Shown: positions 25,370-33,854 of the stretch, in pieces
Position numbering within the stretch: the first letter of the stretch is position 1
How the letters are laid out: the number at the start of each line of letters is the position of its first letter
Assembly (NCBI GenBank): GCA_910575555.1
Contig: CAJTFX010000002.1
Coordinates: 245,280-309,279 of the forward strand
Length of the DNA stretch: 64,000 nucleotides
DNA from: Lachnospiraceae bacterium
GTDB lineage: Bacteria > Bacillota > Clostridia > Lachnospirales > Lachnospiraceae
Direction of reading: 5' to 3'
Made by a program: the position numbers and the translations under genes
Notes under the pieces: model-generated
What the model saw: the letters and a program-made list of their open reading frames with translations, nothing else
Told to the model about the DNA's origin: nothing
Databases searched by the model: none

Positions 25370-26470
25370 ATGGAAGAAAAAAGTGTGAAATTTATCGAAA
25401 AGCTGCAGGAATTGTTAGCCATCGCCAAAAAGAAAAAAAACGTCCTGGAATATCAGGAAATCAACGACTTTTTTCATGACATGGAATTGGACGCGGAACA
25501 GTTTGAGAAAATTCTGGACTTTCTGGAATCCAATAACATTGATATACTGCGGATTTCTGATGATGACGATGACGATATCCTCATAGACGAGGAGGAAGAA
25601 GTAGAAGTTGAAAACATTGACCTTTCCGTTCCGGATGGAATTTCCATCGAAGATCCTGTTCGTATGTATTTAAAGGAAATCGGTAAGGTTCCCCTGCTGA
25701 GCGCGGAAGAAGAAATTGAACTGGCCAAACGGATGGAGTTGGGAGACCAGGAGGCGAAAAAGCAGCTTGCGGAAGCGAATTTACGTCTGGTGGTGTCCAT
25801 TGCAAAGCGTTATGTGGGCCGGGGAATGCTGTTTTTAGATTTGATTCAGGAGGGAAATCTGGGTCTTATTAAAGCCGTGGAAAAGTTTGATTACCGCAAA
25901 GGCTATAAGTTTTCCACCTATGCAACCTGGTGGATTCGCCAGGCCATTACCAGGGCCATTGCAGACCAGGCCAGAACCATCCGGATTCCGGTGCATATGG
26001 TAGAAACCATCAACAAATTAATCCGTGTGTCCAGGCAGTTATTGCAGGAATTGGGCCGGGAGCCTTCTCCGGAAGAGATTGCAGAAGAAATGAATATGCC
26101 GGTGGACCGTGTGCGGGAAATTCTGAAGATCTCCCAGGAGCCGGTGTCTTTGGAAACTCCCATCGGCGAGGAGGAGGACAGTCATCTGGGCGACTTTATT
26201 CAGGATGATAATGTGCCTGTTCCGGCCGATGCGGCGGCATTTACACTGTTAAAAGAACAGTTGGTGGAGGTGCTTGGCACGCTGACAGAGCGGGAGCAGA
26301 AGGTGCTGCGCCTGCGGTTTGGATTAGACGACGGCCGTGCCAGAACCCTGGAAGAAGTGGGCAAAGAATTTAATGTAACCAGAGAGCGGATTCGCCAGAT
26401 TGAAGCAAAGGCGCTGCGCAAACTCCGTCATCCAAGCAGAAGCCGGAAACTGAAAGATTATCTGGATTAA
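25370..26470 (+). CDS. rpoD: Primary RNA polymerase sigma factor (sigma-70/SigA)
   Basis: The 366-residue housekeeping sigma factor. Region 1.2 includes [21 protein letters not shown], region 2 has the [22 protein letters not shown] helix in parts and [17 protein letters not shown], which melts the -10 box. Region 4 ends with [20 protein letters not shown], the -35 reader. An acidic stretch ([15 protein letters not shown]) lies before region 1.2. The ATG follows GAAGGATGAAACGAA. It follows dnaG after 258 bases filled by tandem repeats. Confidence 0.96.
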   Translation: MEEKSVKFIEKLQELLAIAKKKKNVLEYQEINDFFHDMELDAEQFEKILDFLESNNIDILRISDDDDDDILIDEEEEVEVENIDLSVPDGISIEDPVRMYLKEIGKVPLLSAEEEIELAKRMELGDQEAKKQLAEANLRLVVSIAKRYVGRGMLFLDLIQEGNLGLIKAVEKFDYRKGYKFSTYATWWIRQAITRAIADQARTIRIPVHMVETINKLIRVSRQLLQELGREPSPEEIAEEMNMPVDRVREILKISQEPVSLETPIGEEEDSHLGDFIQDDNVPVPADAAAFTLLKEQLVEVLGTLTEREQKVLRLRFGLDDGRARTLEEVGKEFNVTRERIRQIEAKALRKLRHPSRSRKLKDYLD

Positions 26471-26483
26471 ATTTAAGGAAAGA

Positions 26484-27269
26484 ATGAACAGGAGCTTGTG
26501 TTTGCATATGTTACAGTTATCAAAAAGGCTGCAGGCAGTAGCAGAGCTTGTGGGGGAATGCAGCGTGGCGGCAGACGTGGGGACAGATCACGGATACATA
26601 CCTGTCTATCTGGTGGCAGCTGGAAAAGCCCAAAGGGCCATTGCCATGGATATCAGGGAAGGGCCTTTAAGCCAGGCCAGAGAGCATATCTTACAATATG
26701 GACTGGAACAGGCAATTGAAGCCAGATTATCAGATGGATGTCAGGGGTTAAAGCCCAGGGAAGCGGATGTTATTGTGATTGCAGGTATGGGCGGCGCCCT
26801 GATGCAGCGGATTCTGACGCAGGGAGAAGAAGCTGCAGCGGCAGCAGAAAAGCTGGTTTTGCAGCCCCAGTCTGAAATTGCGTCTTTTCGGGAATTTCTG
26901 TTGCGGCAGGGATATCAGATTACAGCGGAGGATATGGTGCTGGAGGACGGCAAGTATTACCCCATGATGGCTGCAAAATTTCTGGGAAAAGACGCATACG
27001 GGACTGTGAGAAACGCAGGAAAGGAAGATATGGCGGACTTATTTGAAGGCAGAATTGCCTGTAAGTTCGGCCCGCTGCTGTTAGAACAGCGCCATCCTGT
27101 GCTAAAGCAGTATTTGCTAGGTCAGCAGAAGCAGAAACAGAAGATACAGAAGAATTTGAAAGCCAATGCCAGACAGAATGTGGCAGCCCGGACAGAAGAG
27201 CTGTCCCGGGAGCTTATGGACATTGAAAGGGCACTGGAATTTTTTGCCGGGAAGGAGTCAGGTCTATGA
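26484..27269 (+). CDS. trmK: tRNA (adenine22-N1)-methyltransferase
   Basis: Methylates A22 in the D-arm of some tRNAs, using S-adenosylmethionine. The 261-residue protein has the binding motif VAADVGTDHGYIPVYL, then AIAMDIREGPL, and IVIAGMGGALMQRIL. It follows rpoD by 13 bases and overlaps nif3 by 4 bases, the typical Firmicute order. The start at 26484 has AAGGA 4 bases upstream; the next Met at 26508 would give MLQLSKRLQAVAELV, closer to the usual family start, and is an open alternative. Confidence 0.9.
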   Translation: MNRSLCLHMLQLSKRLQAVAELVGECSVAADVGTDHGYIPVYLVAAGKAQRAIAMDIREGPLSQAREHILQYGLEQAIEARLSDGCQGLKPREADVIVIAGMGGALMQRILTQGEEAAAAAEKLVLQPQSEIASFREFLLRQGYQITAEDMVLEDGKYYPMMAAKFLGKDAYGTVRNAGKEDMADLFEGRIACKFGPLLLEQRHPVLKQYLLGQQKQKQKIQKNLKANARQNVAARTEELSRELMDIERALEFFAGKESGL

Positions 27270-28048
27270 ATTGCCGGAACATCATAGAAATATTACAGGA
27301 ACAGTCGCCGGAGCATTATGCCTGCAGTTGGGATAATGTGGGACTTTTGGTGGGAGATTATGAGAAAGAGGTAAAGACCATTTACATTGCGCTGGACGCC
27401 ACAGACGAAGCCATTTGGCAGGCGGCTGCAGCCGGGGCAGATTTATTGCTGACCCATCACCCTATGATATTTAAAGGGTTAAAAAGGGTTAATTCGGAAG
27501 ATTTCATCGGCCGGAGAGTGATTGCATTAATCAAAAACGACATTTCCTGTTATGCCATGCATACCAACTTTGATGTGAAGGGCATGGCGGAGCTTGGGGC
27601 GCAGCGGATGGAATTGAAAAACTGCCAGGTGCTTGACGTTACCTGCTGGCAGGAGCAGGAGCCGGCAGGAATCGGAACGGTGGGGGAGCTGTCCGGTGAA
27701 ATGACAGTGGCGGAATGCGCCGGGAAAGTAAAAGAAGCCTTTGGAGTGGATTTGGTAAAAATTTACGGCAGGCCGGATCAGAAAATAAAGCGGGCAGCCG
27801 TCTGCCCCGGTTCCGGAAAAAGCGTGATTGGAAAGGCAATTGAGGTAGGGGCCCAGGCGCTTATTACCGGAGACATTGACCATCACGAGGGCATTGACAG
27901 CGCGGCCCAGGGGCTTGCCATCATAGACGCCGGGCATTATGGAGTGGAAAAGATGTTTGTTTCCTATATGAAAGAATACCTAAAAGAGCGAACTTCGGGG
28001 ATTCAGATTATTGCAGAACCTCCGCAGCAGCCCTTTGTATATCAGTAA
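27266..28048 (+). CDS. Nif3-like dinuclear metal-centre protein
   Basis: A 260-residue protein of the Nif3/YqfO (DUF34) family. Metal-ligand motifs are visible: LLTHHPMIFKGLK, CYAMHTNFDVK and, near the end, ALITGDIDHHEGIDSA and IIDAGHYGVEKMF. It overlaps trmK by ATGA, and the trmK-nif3 pair is conserved in Firmicutes. A role in GTP cyclohydrolase I-type or metal chemistry has been proposed for the family, but the true substrate is not settled. Confidence 0.9.
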   Translation: MNCRNIIEILQEQSPEHYACSWDNVGLLVGDYEKEVKTIYIALDATDEAIWQAAAAGADLLLTHHPMIFKGLKRVNSEDFIGRRVIALIKNDISCYAMHTNFDVKGMAELGAQRMELKNCQVLDVTCWQEQEPAGIGTVGELSGEMTVAECAGKVKEAFGVDLVKIYGRPDQKIKRAAVCPGSGKSVIGKAIEVGAQALITGDIDHHEGIDSAAQGLAIIDAGHYGVEKMFVSYMKEYLKERTSGIQIIAEPPQQPFVYQ

Positions 28049-28113
28049 AGGAAAGTTTCCAGTCTGCGGGCCGGCGATCTGGTCTGCAGACATATTGTAA
28101 GAAGGGAAAAGAT

Positions 28114-29778
28114 ATGGAAGAAACCGTATATTGCATTCAGATAAACGGGGAGAAAAAGAACTATTTAAAGGGCACCTCTTATCAGGAAATTGCAGAAGAA
28201 TATCAGTCCCGGTATAAAGACGATATTCTTCTGGTGCTGTTTAATAACCGACTGAGAGAGCTGAGAAAGACAGTGAAGGGAGACGGAACGCTGGTTTTTG
28301 TGACTGCCAGAGATAAGGCGGGCCGGAAGGCGTACCGCAGGAGCGTGACATTTCTGATGCAGCGCGCCGTACATAATTTAGCCAAAGACGACGGGAAACA
28401 GGTAACCGTGAAAGTGGCCCATTCCATCAGCCAGGGGTATTACTGCCAATTAAAAGGAGATATTCCGGACAGGGAATATCTTGCCAGGCTGAAAGCTGAA
28501 ATGATGCGCATGGCAGAGGAAAACATTCCGATTCAGAAGAAAAGCATTTCCACAGACGATGCGGTGGAATTGTTCCGGAATGCCGGCATGCACGATAAGG
28601 AGCGGCTGTTCTCCTACCGGAGAAGCTCAAAAGTAAATATTTACAGCATTGGCCATTATATTGATTATTTTTATGGGTATATGGCTCCAAGCACCGGCTA
28701 TCTGAAATATTTTGAACTGCTGCCTTATGAGGACGGCTTCGTTGTCATGTTTCCGCATAAAAATACAAGGGTGCCGGCAGAATTTTCCCCGTCTCACAAA
28801 TTATTCCATGTACTGAGAGAATCGGCGGAATGGGGAGAGAAAATGGAAATCGGCACCATCGGCGCCCTGAATGACGCAGTGGCCCAGGGGAGAATCCGGG
28901 ATGTGATTCTGGTGGCGGAGGCTTTGATGGAGCGTAAAATCGGAACGTTGGCAGAACAGGTTGCATCTTTGCCCGATAAGAAATTTATCATGATAGCAGG
29001 CCCGTCCTCCTCCGGCAAAACAACATTTTCCCACCGCCTGTCCATTCAGATGATGGCCCAGGGCTTAAAGCCCCATCCCATCGCACTGGATGATTACTAT
29101 GTGAACCGGGTGGATACTCCCAAAGATGAAAATGGGAATTATAATTTTGAATGTTTAGAGGCGTTGGACATTGAATTATTTAACCACGACATGTCAGCCC
29201 TTCTGGCCGGAGAGCGGGTGGAGCTTCCCACTTATAATTTCCGCACCGGAAAACGGGAATATAAAGGAATTGTCAAACAGCTTGGCAAAAATGATATTCT
29301 GGTGCTAGAGGGAATTCACGGATTAAACGGCAAATTGTCCTATTCCCTTCCGGAATCCAGCAAACTGAAAATTTACATCAGCCCTTTGACCCAGCTGAGC
29401 ATTGACGAGCACAATAATCTGCCCACTGCAGACGGGAGAATGATACGGCGGATGGTAAGAGACGCCAGAACCCGGAATATTTCCGCCAAAGAAACCATTG
29501 CCATGTGGGATTCTGTGCGCCGGGGAGAGGAGCAGTACATTTTTCCCTTCCAGGAGGAAGCGGATATTATGTTTAATTCGGCCCTGATTTATGAGCTTGC
29601 AGTGCTGAAACAGTATGCGGAACCGCTGCTGTTCCAGATTGATAAGAATTCCCCGGAATATACAGAAGCCAAACGGCTTTTGAAATTTCTGGATTATTTT
29701 CTGCCGGTGCCCAGTGAAGATATTGAGAAAAACTCAATTTTAAGGGAATTTATCGGAGGAAGCTGCTTTAATGTATAA
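28114..29778 (+). CDS. TGS-domain nucleoside (uridine) kinase fusion
   Basis: A 554-residue protein. The N-terminal 60 residues resemble a TGS-type ubiquitin-like domain, the middle (about 70-260) resembles the second half of threonyl-tRNA synthetase N-terminal parts (VAHSISQGYYCQL), and the C-terminal part (about 285-500) is a P-loop uridine kinase/phosphoribulokinase domain with MIAGPSSSGKTTFSHRL and HPIALDDYYVNR. This arrangement is a known clostridial type annotated as nucleoside kinase. It follows nif3 after 65 bases. The natural substrate is not certain; uridine or cytidine is the family expectation. Confidence 0.88.
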   Translation: MEETVYCIQINGEKKNYLKGTSYQEIAEEYQSRYKDDILLVLFNNRLRELRKTVKGDGTLVFVTARDKAGRKAYRRSVTFLMQRAVHNLAKDDGKQVTVKVAHSISQGYYCQLKGDIPDREYLARLKAEMMRMAEENIPIQKKSISTDDAVELFRNAGMHDKERLFSYRRSSKVNIYSIGHYIDYFYGYMAPSTGYLKYFELLPYEDGFVVMFPHKNTRVPAEFSPSHKLFHVLRESAEWGEKMEIGTIGALNDAVAQGRIRDVILVAEALMERKIGTLAEQVASLPDKKFIMIAGPSSSGKTTFSHRLSIQMMAQGLKPHPIALDDYYVNRVDTPKDENGNYNFECLEALDIELFNHDMSALLAGERVELPTYNFRTGKREYKGIVKQLGKNDILVLEGIHGLNGKLSYSLPESSKLKIYISPLTQLSIDEHNNLPTADGRMIRRMVRDARTRNISAKETIAMWDSVRRGEEQYIFPFQEEADIMFNSALIYELAVLKQYAEPLLFQIDKNSPEYTEAKRLLKFLDYFLPVPSEDIEKNSILREFIGGSCFNV

Positions 29779-29808
29779 AATTGCCGCAAAAATGTGTGAA
29801 TAGAGATC

Positions 29809-29859
29809 TTGACAGACATACCGGTAGTATGATAAAATAAATACATACTACCGGTATGT
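29809..29859 (+). promoter_or_regulatory. TetR promoter with paired operator arms
   Basis: TTGACA (29809-29814) and TAAAAT (29833-29838) are 18 bases apart. Arms ACATACCGGTAGTATG (29816-29831) and its exact reverse complement (29844-29859) flank a 12-base spacer, covering the promoter. Each arm is itself a weak dyad CATAC-N5-GTATG, so two regulator dimers may bind. This fits autorepression by the downstream TetR protein. Confidence 0.85.
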
Positions 29860-29925
29860 TATTACTCCAGCGGTTAAATATCGCAGTAGATTACACAGAA
29901 CAAATCTTCATACGGAGTAATATTA
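29859..29925. repeat. Repeat family 2 copy in the TetR leader
   Basis: ATTACTCCAGCGG, then TTAAATATCGCAGTAGATTA, then CAGAACAAATCTTCATA and CGGAGTAATATT. The block matches the reverse complement of 62240-62300 over about 50 bases. The ends ATTACTCC and GGAGTAAT form an inverted repeat. It sits between the TetR operator and its ribosome site. Confidence 0.7.
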
Positions 29926-29940
29926 AGGAGGCGGGGAATC

Positions 29941-30597
29941 ATGGCGAGAAATAAGCATCCGGAAGAAACGGTCAATTTAATATTGGATGTGGCGTTCCGC
30001 TTAATTATGGAAAAGGGATATGAGCATACTTCCATTCAGGATATCATTGCTCATTTAGGCGGTCTGAGCAAAGGCGCCATCTACCATCATTTTAAGTCCA
30101 AGGAAGATATTTTAGTTGCCGTTATAGACAGGATAACATCTGAATCAAATCAGATGCTTGCAGAGATTCGTGACCGCTCTGACCTTAACGGGAACGAGAA
30201 GCTAAAGGCAATTTTTCGGGAATCCATCACCCGGCCGGTACAGAACGATATTTTTACTGCGGCTCCGGATTTTCACAATAATCCGAAACTGCTGTTCAGC
30301 CTTTTGCATGATACCATAGAAAACGCAGCGCCAAACTACATTTTGCCGATTATCGAGCAGGGCATTTCAGACGGCTCCATTCAAACGGAGTATCCCAAGC
30401 AATTGGCAGAGCTGATTTTGCTTGCGGCAAATGTCTGGATGAATCCTATGATATTTGACAGTACAGAGGAAGAATCCTACTGTAAATTTATGGTTTTCAG
30501 ACAGATGCTGCAAGGCTTTGGCCTGGATATTGTAGACGATGAAATCTTAGTGAGACTGCAGGAGCTTACATCTATTTATCAAAAAAGCAAGCAATAG
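29941..30597 (+). CDS. TetR/AcrR-family transcriptional regulator
   Basis: A 218-residue repressor. The N-terminal helix-turn-helix is clear: ILDVAFRLIMEKGYEHTSIQDI followed by GGLSKGAIYHHFKSKEDILVAVID, quoted here in parts of the first 65 residues. The C-terminal region binds an unknown ligand. AAGGAGG lies 8 bases before the ATG. The promoter carries a paired inverted operator, and the next gene is an MFS exporter, so the protein probably represses itself and the exporter until a toxic ligand is bound. Confidence 0.92.
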   Translation: MARNKHPEETVNLILDVAFRLIMEKGYEHTSIQDIIAHLGGLSKGAIYHHFKSKEDILVAVIDRITSESNQMLAEIRDRSDLNGNEKLKAIFRESITRPVQNDIFTAAPDFHNNPKLLFSLLHDTIENAAPNYILPIIEQGISDGSIQTEYPKQLAELILLAANVWMNPMIFDSTEEESYCKFMVFRQMLQGFGLDIVDDEILVRLQELTSIYQKSKQ

Positions 30598-30675
30598 AAA
30601 ACATTATCTGCCGGGGTTCTGCTGCAGGAAATAAAATTCTGCCCTGTAAATGGGCAGATATATTTTGAAATCATA

Positions 30676-30696
30676 CATACCAACGTGCGGTACTGA
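30676..30696 (+). promoter_or_regulatory. Possible weaker TetR site before the MFS gene
   Basis: ACATACCAACGTGCGGTACTG, starting near 30676, keeps one CATACC half-site and a GGTA element like those of the 29816-29859 operator. It is about 15 bases before the MFS start codon's ribosome site. The match is partial. Confidence 0.3.
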
Positions 30697-30711
30697 AAGG
30701 AGATTTAAGAA

Positions 30712-31959
30712 ATGAATGAAAAGCTATTTTCAAAGGATTTTACATTGGTTGTTATCGGTCAGATTATCTCTTTGTTTGGCAATGCAACAATCAGGTTTGC
30801 ATTGCCGCTGTATTTGCTGAATCTGACAGGTTCCTCCGCACTTTACGGAACGGTTACGGCCTGTGCGTTTATTCCTGCAATTTTGCTGTCGCCCATTGGC
30901 GGCATTGTGGCAGACCGGGTAAATAAAAGAAATATTATGGTGATACTGGATTTTTTTACGGCGGCAGTTATCCTGGCTTTTTCCCTGCTTATGAATGAAG
31001 TGAATCTCATTCTTCTTCTGACGGTTACGCTGATGCTTTTATATGGCATTGCAGGAGCGTATCAGCCGTCTGTGCAGGCAAGTATTCCGGCGCTTACCAA
31101 TCAGGATAATTTTATGGCGGCAAATTCTATCATCAATACCATCAGTTCCTTTGCCTCTCTGACAGGCCCCGTGCTGGGAGGTGTTTTATACAGTGCATAT
31201 GGCTTGAAGCCTGTATTGCAGGTTTGCATGGTGTGCTTTCTGATGTCGGCGGTTATGGAAATTTTCATTCAAATTCCATTCCAGAAGCAGGCGTCAGAGG
31301 GCGGCATTTTGAAAACAGCCAGAACTGACATTGCAGAGAGCATTCTTTTTATCCGGAAGGAAAAGCCTGTGATTGGAAAAGCCGTTCTTGTAATCTGCGG
31401 AATTAATTTGTTCCTTTCGGCAATGATTATCGTGGCGCTTCCGTATCTGGTAACGGAGGTATTGAATTTAGAAGCTTCACAGGCAAACAGGCTGTATGGC
31501 TTTGCCCAGGGAGCATTGGCGGCAGGCGGATTGGCAGGAGGCATCGGGGCAGGTATTTTTGCGAATAAACTGGCGATTCATAAATCAGGCGCTCTCTTAA
31601 TTGTCTGTGCGGTATGCGCGTTTCCCATTGGCATTTCATTGATAGTGTTTTCATCTGCAATGCTCAAGTACGCGGTTATAACCCTATGCTGTTTTGTCAT
31701 TATGGTATGTTCAACGCTTTTTGGGGTGCAGTGCATGTCCTTTATCCAGACAGAAACCCCGCCGAATTTAATTGGAAAGGTGATTGCAGTTATTCTCACC
31801 GTCTCCATGTGCGCACAGCCATTGGGCAATGCGCTCTATGGCGTCCTGTTTGAAGTCTGCAGGGGATTTGAATATGCCGTGGTTTTATTTTCCGGCGCGG
31901 CATCGCTTATGATTGCCGTTCACGCGAGAAAAATTTTTAAAAGTTTTTCAGCGGAGTAA
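30712..31959 (+). CDS. MFS-family exporter
   Basis: A 415-residue membrane transporter with twelve expected segments. The loop after segment 2 has the MFS motif GGIVADRVNKRNIMVIL. The N-terminal block FTLVVIGQIISLFGNATIRFALPLYLLNLTGS, read in parts, is like the MFS_3/enterobactin-exporter-like group of drug efflux proteins. AAAGGAG lies 7 bases before the ATG. It follows a TetR gene in the same direction and probably exports the compound sensed by it. The substrate is unknown. Confidence 0.88.
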   Translation: MNEKLFSKDFTLVVIGQIISLFGNATIRFALPLYLLNLTGSSALYGTVTACAFIPAILLSPIGGIVADRVNKRNIMVILDFFTAAVILAFSLLMNEVNLILLLTVTLMLLYGIAGAYQPSVQASIPALTNQDNFMAANSIINTISSFASLTGPVLGGVLYSAYGLKPVLQVCMVCFLMSAVMEIFIQIPFQKQASEGGILKTARTDIAESILFIRKEKPVIGKAVLVICGINLFLSAMIIVALPYLVTEVLNLEASQANRLYGFAQGALAAGGLAGGIGAGIFANKLAIHKSGALLIVCAVCAFPIGISLIVFSSAMLKYAVITLCCFVIMVCSTLFGVQCMSFIQTETPPNLIGKVIAVILTVSMCAQPLGNALYGVLFEVCRGFEYAVVLFSGAASLMIAVHARKIFKSFSAE

Positions 31960-31971
31960 TAGTGCTACAGT

Positions 31972-32195
31972 GAACAATCTATATTTCGATGCACAAGAAC
32001 TACCGGATTGCCCTTTGGCTAAGCAAACGGTGGTGTATTGTGTGGAGGTGAAATCCACTGCTTACGGAGACTTAGGAAGGAAGGTTTTCCTGACTTCCTT
32101 AGTCGCAGTTGGCAGTTGGTTCGCCGGAACGCTACCCAGTTTGTGTGTCAAAGGGCAATCCGGTAGTTCTGTCCGTATCCAAATATAAAAAGTTC
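31972..32195. repeat. Foldback element family 1, copy A
   Basis: This 224-base element begins GAACAATCTATATTTCGAT and ends ATCCAAATATAAAAAGTTC. Inside, AGAACTACCGGATTGCCCTTT pairs without mismatch to the right arm at about 32152-32172. A nested hairpin, GACTTAGGAAG near 32068 with CTTCCTTAGTC, lies in the centre. No open frame of note is present. It lies between the MFS gene and the rnpB promoter. Confidence 0.85.
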
Positions 32196-32215
32196 TCTGT
32201 AATAATAGTTCTGTA

Positions 32216-32244
32216 TTGAAAAAATATTCTGAGTATTGTATGAT
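32216..32244 (+). promoter_or_regulatory. Promoter of rnpB
   Basis: TTGAAA (32216-32221) and TATGAT (32239-32244) are 17 bases apart, placing the transcript start close to the expected 5' end of RNase P RNA. Confidence 0.85.
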
Positions 32245-32254
32245 AGATACGTAT

Positions 32255-32600
32255 CAAGCAGGGTGGATAATCGCGGCTGCAGGCGCCGAAAGGCCGCAGG
32301 CGAGGAAAGTCCGGGCTTCACAGGGCAGGATGCCGGTTAACGGCCGGTGGAGGCGACTCTAAGGACAGTGCAACAGAAATGAACCGCTATTAGCAGTAAT
32401 AGTAAGGGTGGAAGGGCAGTGTAAGAGACTACCGCCCGGCTGGCAACAGCCGGGGCACATGTAAACCCCATCCGAAGCAAGACCGAATGGAAGCGTTGAC
32501 GCGGCCCGCCAGCTTCAGGTTGGTCGCAGGATCTGACTGGCAACAGTCAGGCTAGACAGATGATTATCCAAGACATAACCCGGCTTACAGCCCTGCTTGG
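32255..32600 (+). ncRNA. rnpB: RNase P RNA
   Basis: The catalytic RNA that matures tRNA 5' ends. Landmarks are GAGGAAAGTCCGGGCTTCAC near 32302, the conserved CAGGGCAGGATGCCGG, AGTAAGGGTGGAAGGGCAG, GAGACTACCGCC, and the 3' block GACATAACCCGGCTTACAG. The 5' CAAGCAGGG pairs with the 3' CCCTGCTTG, closing P1. The length of about 346 bases fits a type A clostridial RNA. A strong terminator follows. Confidence 0.96.
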
Positions 32601-32601
32601 T

Positions 32602-32630
32602 TCCCCGCAGCTTGCTGCGGGGATTTTGCT
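32602..32630 (+). terminator. Terminator of rnpB
   Basis: TCCCCGCAG and CTGCGGGGA pair around a short TTG-type loop and are followed by TTTTG. It begins right after the closing stem of RNase P RNA. Confidence 0.85.
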
Positions 32631-32777
32631 TTACAGGAAATCCCTTCCGGGAATAAACAAACTATAAAATATTCTTAAAAGAAAATAACTCCGTTGACTT
32701 CCAACAGGTTCTGCGTTACCATAACGGTAACAAGAAGCTTTACACAAAATAAAATAAACAATACAGGAGTGGATAAG

Positions 32778-33173
32778 ATGAAACAGAAAATACAGCGTTT
32801 TATGACAGGAAGGTACGGCGCAGACCAGTTGGGGCAGATTTATCTGGGGGCTTCCATGGCGCTGCTTTTGATTTCTCTTTTTTCCCGTTGGAATATTTTT
32901 TATGTGCTGGCGCTGGGGCTGATGGGGTATGAATATTACCGTATGCTGTCCAGGCAGGTGGAGAAGCGGTATCAGGAGAATCAGAAGTTTTTAAACTGGC
33001 GGTACCAGTTGGCGGTAAAAAAGAACCGGAGAAAAGAGCGTCTGGAGCAGAAGAAAATCTATCACTTTTATAAATGCCCTTCCTGTAAACAGAAGGTGCG
33101 TGTTCCCCGGGGGAAGGGAAAGATCTGCATTACCTGCCCCAAGTGCAGGACGGAATTTATCAAAAAAAGCTGA
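32778..33173 (+). CDS. Small membrane protein with C-terminal zinc ribbon
   Basis: A 131-residue protein I do not recognise as a named family. Residues about 18-55 form two hydrophobic segments. A basic, charged linker follows (VKKNRRKERLEQKK), and the C-terminus has a CxxC-N-CxxC zinc ribbon: YKCPSCKQKVRVPRGKGK and ITCPKCRTEF. AGGAG lies 8-9 bases before the ATG at 32778. The frame is open 84 bases further upstream, but no ribosome site supports that start. It stands alone between rnpB and pyrI. Confidence 0.72.
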   Translation: MKQKIQRFMTGRYGADQLGQIYLGASMALLLISLFSRWNIFYVLALGLMGYEYYRMLSRQVEKRYQENQKFLNWRYQLAVKKNRRKERLEQKKIYHFYKCPSCKQKVRVPRGKGKICITCPKCRTEFIKKS

Positions 33174-33234
33174 GCATCGGCTATATCTGACGTCGATTCC
33201 CTTTCATGCGGTATCCCACAGGTATTACTTACAT

Positions 33235-33366
33235 GGAACGATTTATATTTCGATACACAGGAACTGCCGGATGGCCCTTTGGCAGAACAAACAGTTCCAC
33301 GCTGCCCGGTTTGTGTGTCAAAGGGCCATCCGGCTGTTCTGTCCGTATCCAAAGATAAAACGTTCG
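33235..33366. repeat. Foldback element family 1, copy B (short)
   Basis: At 132 bases this copy lacks the central hairpin. The arms GGAACGATTTATATTTCGAT and the matching end ATCCAAAGATAAAACGTTC are kept. The inner arms CCGGATGGCCCTTT and CAAAGGGCCATCCGG differ from the other copies at the same paired positions, so the pairing is preserved. It lies between the convergent zinc-ribbon and pyrI genes and may act as a terminator. Confidence 0.85.
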
Positions 33367-33413
33367 CCATAATACTGATCCGTCGGCAGAAACCGGCAAT
33401 AAGATTTCTGCAT

Positions 33414-33854
33414 TTACCGTAACTTTTTATGCCCCTTGTATTTCTCCTCGCAGTATTTGCAGCGGTAAGTAGCAGTGGCAGGATCAGTCAGCAGGAAAAT
33501 CTGATCCAGCTCCTGCTCAATGGAAGTGATGCAGCGGGGATTCTTGCAGCGGACAATATTTTTCACTTCTTTGGGAAGATGAAGTTCCCGCTTTTCCACA
33601 ATTTTTTCTCCCTTGATGATATTTACCGTGATATTGTGGTCGATAAAGCCCAGGACATCCAGATTTAGATTGTCAATATCGCATTCTACCTTTAAGATGT
33701 CTTTTTTGCCCATTTTGTTGCTGCGGGCATTTTTGATGATAGCAACGCAGCAGTCCAGCTGATCCAGTTTTAAATCATCATAGATGGACAGACTGGTGCC
33801 GGCCTGAATATGATCTAATACAAAGCCTTCTGTAATTAAACCTACATTTAACAT
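33414..33854 (-). CDS. pyrI: Aspartate carbamoyltransferase regulatory chain
   Basis: The 146-residue allosteric subunit that binds nucleotides and PyrB. The N-terminal allosteric domain has [25 protein letters not shown] in two parts. The C-terminal zinc domain has the four Cys of [10 protein letters not shown] and [18 protein letters not shown] lies before the ATG, inside the end of pyrB; the two genes overlap by 7 bases. The pair makes the heteromeric enzyme found in Clostridia. Confidence 0.95.
   Translation of the reverse strand: MLNVGLITEGFVLDHIQAGTSLSIYDDLKLDQLDCCVAIIKNARSNKMGKKDILKVECDIDNLNLDVLGFIDHNITVNIIKGEKIVEKRELHLPKEVKNIVRCKNPRCITSIEQELDQIFLLTDPATATYRCKYCEEKYKGHKKLR

Noticed and set aside
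25104..25428. Minus-strand open frames with repeating peptides (YHEEGPNSSQTP-like)
   Set aside because: They arise only because the DNA is a tandem repeat; no ribosome site or promoter supports them, and they oppose the dnaG-rpoD transcript.
23333..26470. Chromosome origin near dnaG and rpoD
   Set aside because: No cluster of DnaA boxes, dnaA or dnaN was seen; this gene run is usually not at the origin.
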